Shown here in pieces: positions 16,799 through 24,032 of a stretch of 54,865 nucleotides of DNA; positions within the stretch are counted from its first letter, which is position 1; each line of letters begins with the position of its first letter. The notes beneath the pieces are model-generated. The model saw only the letters and a list, made by a program, of their open reading frames with translations, did no database searches and had not been told where the DNA came from. The position numbers and the translations under genes were made by a program. The DNA comes from CAYGFH01 sp964430295 (GTDB taxonomy: Bacteria; Patescibacteriota; Microgenomatia; UBA10105; UBA927). The DNA lies in the NCBI GenBank assembly GCA_964430295.1, contig CAYSEV010000006.1, forward strand, positions 1-54,865, written 5' to 3'.

Positions 16799-16804
16799 TA
16801 TACT
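16799..16804 (+). promoter_or_regulatory. -10 box of the DUF5667 gene
   Basis: TATACT, then 9 nt to ATG 16814, giving a predicted leader of only 2-3 nt. Confidence 0.4.
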
Positions 16805-16813
16805 TACCCCGAC

Positions 16814-17419
16814 ATGAAAAAACTTTTAATTGTAGTCACAGTATTCGTTCTTATTTTTATACTAGGCCCTGTACCTGTTTCTGCATCAAACGGAGAAATG
16901 CCTGCTCTTCAGACAGAACAGTTACCTCCCAGTGTATTACAAGCATCGCCATCAACATTGCAGGTGACACAACAATCTTCTTCTGAATATGTGCTTCCGT
17001 ATCCCGGTATTTTACCGGATCATCCACTGTATACGTTAAAGAACTTTAGGGATTCTATATTAGAGCTATTGATTTCCGATCCTGCCAGAAAAATCGATTT
17101 TTATATCCTTCAAAGCGATAAGGAAATTAGTGCTGCTCAACTTCTTTCTGTTAATGGAAAAAATGCGTATGTAAAACAAACAGTTGAACATGCAACAGTA
17201 TATAAAGAAAAAGCATTATTACAAGCAAAAGCCATTAAATCTCAGGGAAAGGAAGTTCCTTCTTTTCTTATAGAACGCCTTACGCATTCAATTCAAAAAC
17301 AAAATGATATTATAATCGAATTGGTGCAAAATTCGGATGCTGACACAAAAAAAATACTTCAATTACAACAAGAAAAACTACATGCACTTATTGCAGATAT
17401 TGACTCTCTTAAAAAATAA
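16814..17419 (+). CDS. Exported DUF5667 domain protein
   Basis: A 201-aa secreted protein. A signal peptide covers about residues 1-24 (MKK, hydrophobic core, PVSAS cleavage region). A Ser/Gln-rich linker precedes a DUF5667-type helical domain starting at YVLPYPGILPDHPLYTLK (about 61-78). The function of this family, common in CPR and Gram-positive bacteria, is unknown; it is expected outside the membrane. The rest is helical and Lys/Gln rich, likely coiled. The stop codon lies in the loop of an inverted repeat GACTCTC/GAGAGTC (17402-17408, 17423-17429) with no T tract. Confidence 0.8.
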   Translation: MKKLLIVVTVFVLIFILGPVPVSASNGEMPALQTEQLPPSVLQASPSTLQVTQQSSSEYVLPYPGILPDHPLYTLKNFRDSILELLISDPARKIDFYILQSDKEISAAQLLSVNGKNAYVKQTVEHATVYKEKALLQAKAIKSQGKEVPSFLIERLTHSIQKQNDIIIELVQNSDADTKKILQLQQEKLHALIADIDSLKK

Positions 17420-17645
17420 TGAGAGAGTCGTGTAGCCCCTGGTATGTACGCTCTTTTTGAGTACTACAGGTATACAACTGAAATAGGCGCATTACTATAT
17501 TACCGTATATTTTCCTCACCTAATTATCGATTGAGGCTAATATAAACCTTTGCCCCGTTTTGATATAGATGTTTCCAGTTGACGCTGTCTATTTAGTGTC
17601 TTAGTATTTGTCTTGGCACCATAGGTAGCGTTTTTAATTTCACAC

Positions 17646-18092
17646 ATGAAATGTCCTTACTGTAATTTTGAAAATACGGATGTACTTGAGACACGGGATA
17701 ATGAGGACTTAACAGTTACACGGAGACGAAGAAATTGTACGAAATGTGAGAAACGATTTACAACATATGAACGAGTTGAGAGCGTTCCGATTACCGTTGT
17801 AAAAAAAGATGACAGACGCGAGACATTTGATAGAGAGAAATTGCGTCGTGGGATATGGAGGGCAAGCGGGAAAACGAAGGTTACGGCAAAAGATATAGAT
17901 AGGATTGTGGATGAGGTTGAACGAGAACTTATCGGGGGAGAGACAACAGAAGTTATGAGTAAGAAAATTGGTGAATTGGTAGCAAAGAGATTGAAAAAAA
18001 TAGATAAAATTGCCTATATTCGCTTTGCAAGCGTGTTTAGACAATTTGTGGATATCGAGGATTTTGAACGGGAAGTAAAAAAGCTTTTATAG
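17646..18092 (+). CDS. nrdR: Transcriptional repressor NrdR
   Basis: A 148-aa nucleotide-sensing repressor of ribonucleotide reductase genes. It has a zinc ribbon with Cys3, Cys6, Cys31 and Cys34, a basic TRRRRNC stretch for DNA contact, and an ATP-cone from about 49 to 139 that binds ATP/dATP. It lies 34 bp upstream of nrdJ on the same strand, so it probably regulates its own operon. I could not find a convincing pair of NrdR boxes in the 226-bp upstream region, which otherwise holds nothing I can name. TTGGCA-N16-TAATTT just before the ATG is a weak promoter candidate. Confidence 0.97.
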   Translation: MKCPYCNFENTDVLETRDNEDLTVTRRRRNCTKCEKRFTTYERVESVPITVVKKDDRRETFDREKLRRGIWRASGKTKVTAKDIDRIVDEVERELIGGETTEVMSKKIGELVAKRLKKIDKIAYIRFASVFRQFVDIEDFEREVKKLL

Positions 18093-18126
18093 CGTATATA
18101 AACATTTAAAACAAAGGAACGATTGT

Positions 18127-20520
18127 ATGGAACTAACAGGAATCCGTAACACAGTATTTTTGGACCGCTATGCTCTGAAAGATGAAAAAGGTGTTGCAAT
18201 AGAGAAAACGCCAGAAGAAATGTGGCGCAGGATTTCTAAAGCGATAGCAAAGTTAGAACCAAAAGATCAACGTCAAACATGGGAAGATGCATTTTACAAT
18301 GCAATGAAAGATTTTGTCCTGGTTCCTGGTGGACGTATTTTATCCGGAGCTGGTACTGGGTATAAAGTTACCTTTTACAACTGTTTTGTACTCCCAAGCC
18401 CTCATGATTCGCGACAAGGTATACTTAAAACACTTACACACATGATAGAAATCATGTCGCGTGGAGGTGGAGTAGGTATTAATCTTTCCAGTTTACGTCC
18501 CCGAGGTGCCCGAGTAACAAAAGTGAACGGATTTTCATCTGGTCCATGTAATTGGGCTGAGCTCTTCAGTGTCGCAACAAAAGATATTATTCAACAGGGA
18601 GGAAGCAGACGCGGTGCTCTCATGCTCATGCTTTGGGATTGGCACCCTGATATAGAGGAATTTATTACAGTAAAACAGGACCTCGCGCGAATTAATGGTG
18701 CAAATCTTTCTGTTTGTGTCTCTGACGCATTTATGGAAGCTGTAAAGCAGGATGCAGATTGGGATTTAGTGTTCCCGGATAAAGATGATCCTGATTATGA
18801 CGAAAAATGGGATGGGTATATGCCGAATTGGCTGGCATTAGGGAAAAAACCGATTGTGTATAAGACAATCAAGGCAAGAGCTCTATGGGATCTTGTTGCG
18901 ACAGCAGCGTGGAAAAGCGCTGAGCCGGGTGTTGTATTCATGGAACGGTACAATAAATGGTTTAACAACTATTACTATGAATACGTAAATTGTGTGAACC
19001 CATGTGGTGAAGAAGGGCTCCCAAGTTGGGGTGTATGTAATCTTTGCTCCATAAATCTTGCTGCTCTTGTAAATGAAAACGGTGAAATGGATTATGAACG
19101 ACTTGCACAAGTGGCCCGAATAGGAGTGCGATTCCAAGACGACGTCATAGATGCAGATTTTTATGTGTTCGATGAAATCAGAAAAGTTCAACAGCAGGGG
19201 GAACGGCGCATTGGGCTTGGAACAATGGGACTTGGGGACGCACTTATAAAAATGAAAGTGCGATATGGATCTGCCGAGAGTCTGCCGATTATAGATAAAA
19301 TATATAAAACTATCCGTGATGCCGCTTATGATTCTTCTGTAGATATTGCCCAGGAAAAGGGAGCATTCCCGAAGATAGATATCAAAAAACATTTGGAAGG
19401 ATACTTTGTTAGTCAGTTACCGGATTCTGTGAAGAAAAAATTGAAAAAATATGGTATTCGAAACAGTATGTTGTTGCAGCAGGCTCCGACAGGATCAACA
19501 TCTCTGTTATCTGGAGTATCAAGCGGTATAGAACCTGTCTACGAGTTTGAATTTATTCGTCGTGACCGCCTCGGTGAACACATCCTTCGTCATCCGTTAT
19601 ATGACGCTTGGTTTGATGAGTTCAAAAAAACCAATGGTCGTGAACCTAAAAAAGAAGAGAGACCAGACTATTTTGTCTCTGCGAATGATCTGACACCGGA
19701 AGATCATGTATACGTGCAAGCAACGATTCAAAAATATGTTGATGCGTCCATCAGCAAAACTGTTAATGCACCTTCAACACATACAGTGGAGGATGTAAAG
19801 CGATTATATACACTTGCATATGAACAGGGTTGCAAAGGTATTGCTTATATGCGAGAAGGCAGTCGTGCAGGTGTTCTAACCCGCAAAGAAGAACCAAAAG
19901 CAGAGGAAGTAAAAAAACCTATTGAATCAATGGTGCCAGAAGTGAAACCACGACCTATGGTTGTCCATGGTTCTACCTATCAGGTGGAAACGCCACTCGG
20001 TCAGGCGTATGTAACGATTAATACAAATGGTGGTAATCAGCCGTTGGAAATGTTTGTAAATGTTGGAAAAGCAGGTAGTGATGTGACTGCAATGGCTGAA
20101 GCCGTGGGACGTCTGACATCACTTATCTTTAGACTTTCATCACCTGTTTCTGCCTTGGATAGAGCAAGAAAAGTTGCTGCAGAATTAGTAGGCATCGGAG
20201 GAGCAAGATCGATGGGATTCGGAGAGAATAGAGTCAGAAGTTTGCCTGATGCTGTCGCAAAAGTTATCGATAGGCATTTTGGTTTTTTTGCTAAACATAG
20301 ACTGGAGAATGCAGTTGCAGCGGATGATACAATTCACGCTGACAGCAAAGTCTCCCAATCAAATGGACATGCACAACACCTTGCAGCAGATGCTCCCGTT
20401 GCAGTTACTGCAAAGAGAAAGATGGTGACTGTTGATTTATGTCCCGGGTGTGGAGAAGCGAGTCTTGTATTTGAAGAAGGATGCAAGAAATGCTATAGCT
20501 GCGGATACTCAGAGTGCTAA
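18127..20520 (+). CDS. nrdJ: Adenosylcobalamin-dependent (class II) ribonucleotide reductase
   Basis: It reduces ribonucleotides to deoxyribonucleotides with a thiyl radical generated from adenosylcobalamin. Key residues by motif: Cys86 (YNCFV) and Cys304 as the redox pair, NPCGE at 291-295 with the radical Cys293 and Glu295, and the GGGVGINLS and APTGSTSLLSG substrate loops. A TSCPD domain lies near 620-720, and the last 26 residues form a CxxC..CxxC zinc-ribbon-like tail that re-reduces the active site. No N-terminal ATP cone. Length 797 aa. A Shine-Dalgarno AAAGGA lies 9 nt before the ATG. It is the only RNR in view and needs the B12 cofactor, matching the adjacent adenosyltransferase. Confidence 0.97.
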   Translation: MELTGIRNTVFLDRYALKDEKGVAIEKTPEEMWRRISKAIAKLEPKDQRQTWEDAFYNAMKDFVLVPGGRILSGAGTGYKVTFYNCFVLPSPHDSRQGILKTLTHMIEIMSRGGGVGINLSSLRPRGARVTKVNGFSSGPCNWAELFSVATKDIIQQGGSRRGALMLMLWDWHPDIEEFITVKQDLARINGANLSVCVSDAFMEAVKQDADWDLVFPDKDDPDYDEKWDGYMPNWLALGKKPIVYKTIKARALWDLVATAAWKSAEPGVVFMERYNKWFNNYYYEYVNCVNPCGEEGLPSWGVCNLCSINLAALVNENGEMDYERLAQVARIGVRFQDDVIDADFYVFDEIRKVQQQGERRIGLGTMGLGDALIKMKVRYGSAESLPIIDKIYKTIRDAAYDSSVDIAQEKGAFPKIDIKKHLEGYFVSQLPDSVKKKLKKYGIRNSMLLQQAPTGSTSLLSGVSSGIEPVYEFEFIRRDRLGEHILRHPLYDAWFDEFKKTNGREPKKEERPDYFVSANDLTPEDHVYVQATIQKYVDASISKTVNAPSTHTVEDVKRLYTLAYEQGCKGIAYMREGSRAGVLTRKEEPKAEEVKKPIESMVPEVKPRPMVVHGSTYQVETPLGQAYVTINTNGGNQPLEMFVNVGKAGSDVTAMAEAVGRLTSLIFRLSSPVSALDRARKVAAELVGIGGARSMGFGENRVRSLPDAVAKVIDRHFGFFAKHRLENAVAADDTIHADSKVSQSNGHAQHLAADAPVAVTAKRKMVTVDLCPGCGEASLVFEEGCKKCYSCGYSEC

Positions 20521-20522
20521 AA

Positions 20523-20598
20523 AATAAGCGAATAAACAAATAATCCAATAAGCGAATAAGAAATATAATCAACATTGCTTATTTGTTATTGGATTATT
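20523..20598. repeat. Repeated and inverted AATAAGCGAATAA-type elements
   Basis: AATAAGCGAATAA occurs at 20523-20535 and again at 20548-20560. The segment 20539-20560 is an imperfect inverted repeat of 20578-20598 (AATAATCCAATAA opposite TTATTGGATTATT). It could form a long AU-rich hairpin between nrdJ and the adenosyltransferase gene, for RNA processing or stability. Confidence 0.6.
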
Positions 20599-20612
20599 GA
20601 ATTTTGATTATT

Positions 20613-21191
20613 ATGAGTATTTATACACGAACAGGGGATGATGGAACGACAGCTATTTTTGGTGGAAAAAGAGTGTTGAAATGTGAGGAGCTTGTTGATG
20701 TTTATGGATCAATTGATGAACTTAATAGTTGGATGGGTTTGGTGGCAACACAGATAACTGATGAAGATACAAAGAATTTTCTTGCGGATATTCAATCAGA
20801 TCTTTTTGTGATTGGCAGTATGCTTGCAGGATGGACTGCCGGTGCAAGTGACAACCTTACAATCTGTGCAGAAGATATGGAAGTTCGAATTGATGCAATG
20901 GAAAAAACTCTTCCGGCATTACGGAATTTTATTCTTCCCGGCGGTACAGTTCCCGCATCGTATACGCATGTAGCCAGAGCTATCGCAAGAAGAGTAGAAC
21001 GGCAAATCGTAAAACTACGAGAAACTCATACAACATCTACTACCCCGTGGGAACATCTTTCAACATTTGAATGGAAGAATATCATTCAATATATTAATAG
21101 ATTATCAGACTTGCTTTTTGTTCTTGCACGATTTATAAATAAGGACGCTTCTGTGCCAGAATTAGTCTGGGCAGGAATGTCTAAAAAATAA
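20613..21191 (+). CDS. Cob(I)alamin adenosyltransferase, PduO type
   Basis: It transfers the 5'-deoxyadenosyl group of ATP to cob(I)alamin, making the cofactor used by NrdJ. PduO-family motifs are clear: TRTGDDGTTAIFGGKRV (5-21), YGSIDELNSW (31-40), ILPGG, RAIARRVER and YINRLSDLLFVLARF. Length 192 aa. I choose ATG 20613; an in-frame TTG at 20604 is less likely. No cobalamin synthesis gene is visible, so the substrate is presumably salvaged. It forms a functional unit with nrdR-nrdJ and is followed by a cobalamin-riboswitch-like element. Confidence 0.95.
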   Translation: MSIYTRTGDDGTTAIFGGKRVLKCEELVDVYGSIDELNSWMGLVATQITDEDTKNFLADIQSDLFVIGSMLAGWTAGASDNLTICAEDMEVRIDAMEKTLPALRNFILPGGTVPASYTHVARAIARRVERQIVKLRETHTTSTTPWEHLSTFEWKNIIQYINRLSDLLFVLARFINKDASVPELVWAGMSKK

Positions 21192-21203
21192 ACATTTAAA
21201 ATT

Positions 21204-21276
21204 ATCAAAAGATCCGAATCCTGTGTAATTCAGGAACTGTACCGCAACGGTGATAGTCCGATCGCAGACTTTTGAT
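21204..21276 (+). ncRNA. Compact cobalamin-riboswitch-like aptamer
   Basis: A 73-nt element closed by a perfect 8-bp P1 (ATCAAAAG 21204-21211, CTTTTGAT 21269-21276). Inside is a 5-bp hairpin TCCTG/CAGGA with a 7-nt loop TGTAATT (21219-21235), then ACTGTACCGCAACGGT with the ACCG/CGGT stem (21241-21251), and GATAGTCCGATCGC (21252-21265). The CCGCAACGGT and AGTCCGA blocks and the TGWAATT-type loop match my memory of cobalamin riboswitch cores, especially the short class II forms. The usual GGGAA junction of P3 is not seen, so it is either a divergent or a reduced form. The B12-dependent genes just upstream support the reading. Confidence 0.6.
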
Positions 21277-21288
21277 GTATGAAATCAA

Positions 21289-21347
21289 TCCTTCGAGTAA
21301 AAGGAGATGTTATTTACCTAACTTCTCATTACTTGAGAAGTTTTTTT
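21289..21347 (+). terminator. Riboswitch expression platform: terminator with alternative antiterminator
   Basis: Terminator: perfect 8-bp stem AACTTCTC (21320-21327) with GAGAAGTT (21335-21342), T run 21341-21347 ending one base before the ATG at 21348. Antiterminator: GAGATGTT (21304-21311) can pair with the same AACTTCTC with a single mismatch. A third hairpin TCCTT/AAGGA (21289-21293, 21301-21305) would occupy the start of the antiterminator strand. Also TTGAT/ATCAA (21272-21276, 21284-21288) competes with P1. This is a typical switch layout. Confidence 0.65.
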
Positions 21348-23558
21348 ATGGAAAAAAATCAGTCACATGAAGAGCATCAACAATTTGCTGCTGAATTACC
21401 ATTTGCTCAATCTGCTATAGGATCAACTGTAGAGTATTCCTCCGCTGAACAAGTGTTATTGAACACGGCGTATGCGGATATGTTTCTGCGTGATTCTCAG
21501 CGTGATTATCAGGAAGAAGAACAGAAAAAACCTCAAAGCTTTGGAGGATGCAGCAATCCCGTTGAAACGCTTGATTGGCTAGAAGAATTAAATAAATCAT
21601 CTGAGCGAACTGGTAAAAATATTAAATCCATGGCTATAGAAGCTGCAACAGATGCCGTATCAGCAAAACTCGAGTTTTTACTTGGTCGGACATTATTTCA
21701 TGTGCAATATGAAAAAAAGGAAAATGGTCGATGGGAAAATAGCGGACGAGATCTTGTGGAATTATTTGACCCTTCTAAACCGGGTGGTGAGCGTCGTGAA
21801 CGATATGAGAAACTTAAAAAGGAGATGGATGGCGCAAAAGTCGGGATGGTTTTTAGTGAACCAACTGTGTTTGATAACGTAAATTATGTACAGGTGTTCG
21901 TGGATACAGGAAGCACTATAGAAGAATATGTAGTCCAATTTCAAGGGAGCCACGAAGAATTTGCACGAATATATAGAACGTTTTCTGAAACGGCAGATAA
22001 TTCAAGTGAAATAACGGATGTAGATTATACAACTCCTTTACGATTTACTCAGGATGTTCCGCTTGATGAGTTTGTACATACAATTGAATCAAGTTATTCA
22101 ACTGAAGAGTCAAAGCAGCAGGCAGGTGAATATTTGGAAAGACTTACATACGATATGGCACACCTGTCTGAGATAGATGCATATCAAAAGGAGGCACAGA
22201 GACTCGCTGAGTATCTTGAACAACAAATGTTATCGCAAGGTATTTCCCATGGAATACTTACTGTACTGGCCGGAGAACTCGATGCGTATGCAAAAGGGAG
22301 TGAGACTGTTGATACACTGGTTAATGAAAAAAATAGAAGTCTGCAACAAGAATTCGGATATATTTCAACTATCGCTGAATACATAGCAGAAGCAGCCGTT
22401 GATGTTCAGCAGAGTTATCCGGAATATTCATTGCAGGATGTATCCAAATCGTTTGATTATGTTTTTGATTTACTTGATGGGGAAAAAAGTGAAGAGGCTC
22501 TATTTGCATTATCGACACCTCCGGCGAATATTGAATCTCAAGTATCAATGGAAGCATTGTGGGTTCAAAAAGCGGTTGAAACACTATCCATTACTGAATC
22601 GGAAGCATCACTGCTTCGCATATCCATTTCAAAAATTCACGAACTATTTGAATCGCAATTTGAAAATCTTCACATTGTTGAAACCATGGATGTCGGGTTC
22701 GGAGCCATATATTTTGCCATTGACACAATGCTTACAGCAGATGTACTGAAGCAGCCTGAACATCAGGTGAGTACAAAGGAGAGTGATGTACCTATAGTAG
22801 CATCATTAGTAGAACAACAACTAATCGAAACTGTAGAAGAACGTGAAACGGTGTTACCTCAAAAGCATAAGGAATTAATTTTTTCTTTTTTTGATTCAGG
22901 AGATATTAAATATGCTGAAGAAGAGCTGTTGATGTCAGATGGTATTGATGTCACCACTATTAAAGAACTTGTTGCTTTTATTAAAAAAATCGACACGTTT
23001 CAACCTCAACTGCAAAAAGAATCGATTCAAAAAGAAAAGCAAATTACAGGAGAAAAAATGGAAAATATCTGGGAAATGATCACAATACTTCGAGATGCGC
23101 CACTATTGACTGATTCAGCGCGCCATCCAAGTGAGGTTGTGTCAATTACTATTATGTCGAAGGAACATAAGCTCGAAGAAAATGAAAATCAATTTTCATT
23201 TGCTGTTTCTCTATGGATGCTCTTTACATTTATGAATTATTTTTCTTCACTTGAAGTACTTGAACATATGGTTGAGAAAAAGACACAAAACGAATCGATA
23301 CTTGATCGCATCAAAAAGGAAAAACCAGAGGAGTTAATTCAAAAAGAGCCTGTATCGTGGCTACTTTTTGCTATTATTTGGCATTTAGCTATGATTCGTG
23401 AACAGGGGTTTGCACAATCAAGTGCAACATCGAATTCATCATCACAGCCATTAACTAAGAAAAAAAAGAAGCACAAAGGTTCTATCAATATATATCATGA
23501 TACCTCTTTCGCTTCTGGTGTTATTTATGCATTTAAAAATGTTATGATAGACGTATGA
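21348..23558 (+). CDS. Large hypothetical protein, first gene of riboswitch-linked operon
   Basis: I do not recognise this 736-aa protein. It is acidic and mostly helical, with long Glu/Gln-rich stretches and no clear enzyme motif. Two hydrophobic segments lie near the C-terminus (FAVSLWMLFTFMNYFSSL and VSWLLFAIIWHLAMI). These are followed by a Ser-rich and then Lys-rich stretch (TKKKKKHKG), suggesting a cytoplasmic or membrane-tethered scaffold. The frame is open from 21279, but ATG 21348 follows the terminator directly, and GAGAAG 7 nt upstream may serve as a weak ribosome-binding site. Its stop overlaps the next start (ATGA). Confidence 0.7.
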   Translation: MEKNQSHEEHQQFAAELPFAQSAIGSTVEYSSAEQVLLNTAYADMFLRDSQRDYQEEEQKKPQSFGGCSNPVETLDWLEELNKSSERTGKNIKSMAIEAATDAVSAKLEFLLGRTLFHVQYEKKENGRWENSGRDLVELFDPSKPGGERRERYEKLKKEMDGAKVGMVFSEPTVFDNVNYVQVFVDTGSTIEEYVVQFQGSHEEFARIYRTFSETADNSSEITDVDYTTPLRFTQDVPLDEFVHTIESSYSTEESKQQAGEYLERLTYDMAHLSEIDAYQKEAQRLAEYLEQQMLSQGISHGILTVLAGELDAYAKGSETVDTLVNEKNRSLQQEFGYISTIAEYIAEAAVDVQQSYPEYSLQDVSKSFDYVFDLLDGEKSEEALFALSTPPANIESQVSMEALWVQKAVETLSITESEASLLRISISKIHELFESQFENLHIVETMDVGFGAIYFAIDTMLTADVLKQPEHQVSTKESDVPIVASLVEQQLIETVEERETVLPQKHKELIFSFFDSGDIKYAEEELLMSDGIDVTTIKELVAFIKKIDTFQPQLQKESIQKEKQITGEKMENIWEMITILRDAPLLTDSARHPSEVVSITIMSKEHKLEENENQFSFAVSLWMLFTFMNYFSSLEVLEHMVEKKTQNESILDRIKKEKPEELIQKEPVSWLLFAIIWHLAMIREQGFAQSSATSNSSSQPLTKKKKKHKGSINIYHDTSFASGVIYAFKNVMIDV

Positions 23559-24031
23559 ATGACCTGCCTGTTTCATCAGCAAGTACTGCACCTTCTGATC
23601 CAGTGAATGCTGGGATGCCTCAATCTACTCAGCATGATCCGTCTTTTAGTTCAGCCGTTAGTTATGGAAATAAAGAAGCATCACCTGCGAGCACGATGCC
23701 GGATCGTATGGAGGGTTTAGCAGATGCAACAGGACAAGAACTTGAATTACCTAAGGAAGTTGTATCTGCAGGTGTTCGGGTGCATCCTACAACTATAAAA
23801 ATACCTGCACCGGTTTCAAAACTCGGTGTGAAACCCTCTGGAATGAATATTCCTGTGCAAACGACATCTACTGTTGTTCTGCCGTTAACTGATGATCAAA
23901 TTGCAAAAGGATTACATGAAGGTATTAATAATTCTGTGCGCTGGCTTGCTGAATGGTGTGTTAAACGGCTTAAACATTTACATTATACCCTTAAAAATGT
24001 GAACGGATCTCTGTTGCGCGTTAAAGAATAA
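23555..24031 (+). CDS. Hypothetical protein, middle gene of operon
   Basis: An unrecognised 158-aa protein. The first about 110 residues are disordered-looking, rich in Ser, Pro, Thr and Val. The C-terminal about 45 residues form a basic amphipathic helix (EGINNSVRWLAEWCVKRLKHLHY) that could bind a membrane or protein partner. The start overlaps the preceding stop by 4 bp and the stop is 1 bp from the next start, so translation is probably coupled. The context suggests an adaptor between the large protein and the ATPase. Confidence 0.7.
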   Translation: MNDLPVSSASTAPSDPVNAGMPQSTQHDPSFSSAVSYGNKEASPASTMPDRMEGLADATGQELELPKEVVSAGVRVHPTTIKIPAPVSKLGVKPSGMNIPVQTTSTVVLPLTDDQIAKGLHEGINNSVRWLAEWCVKRLKHLHYTLKNVNGSLLRVKE

Positions 24032-24032
24032 T

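Noticed and set aside
17402..17429. Terminator after the DUF5667 gene
   Set aside because: The 7-bp inverted repeat spans the stop codon and is not followed by a T tract, so it is only noted as a hairpin.
17420..17645. NrdR boxes upstream of nrdR
   Set aside because: AT-rich segments such as CTATATTACCGTATA hint at symmetry, but no pair of 16-bp boxes with proper spacing could be defended.
21279..21347. Longer start for the 736-aa protein at ATG 21279
   Set aside because: These codons would span the antiterminator and terminator hairpins, so the frame here is most likely fortuitous.
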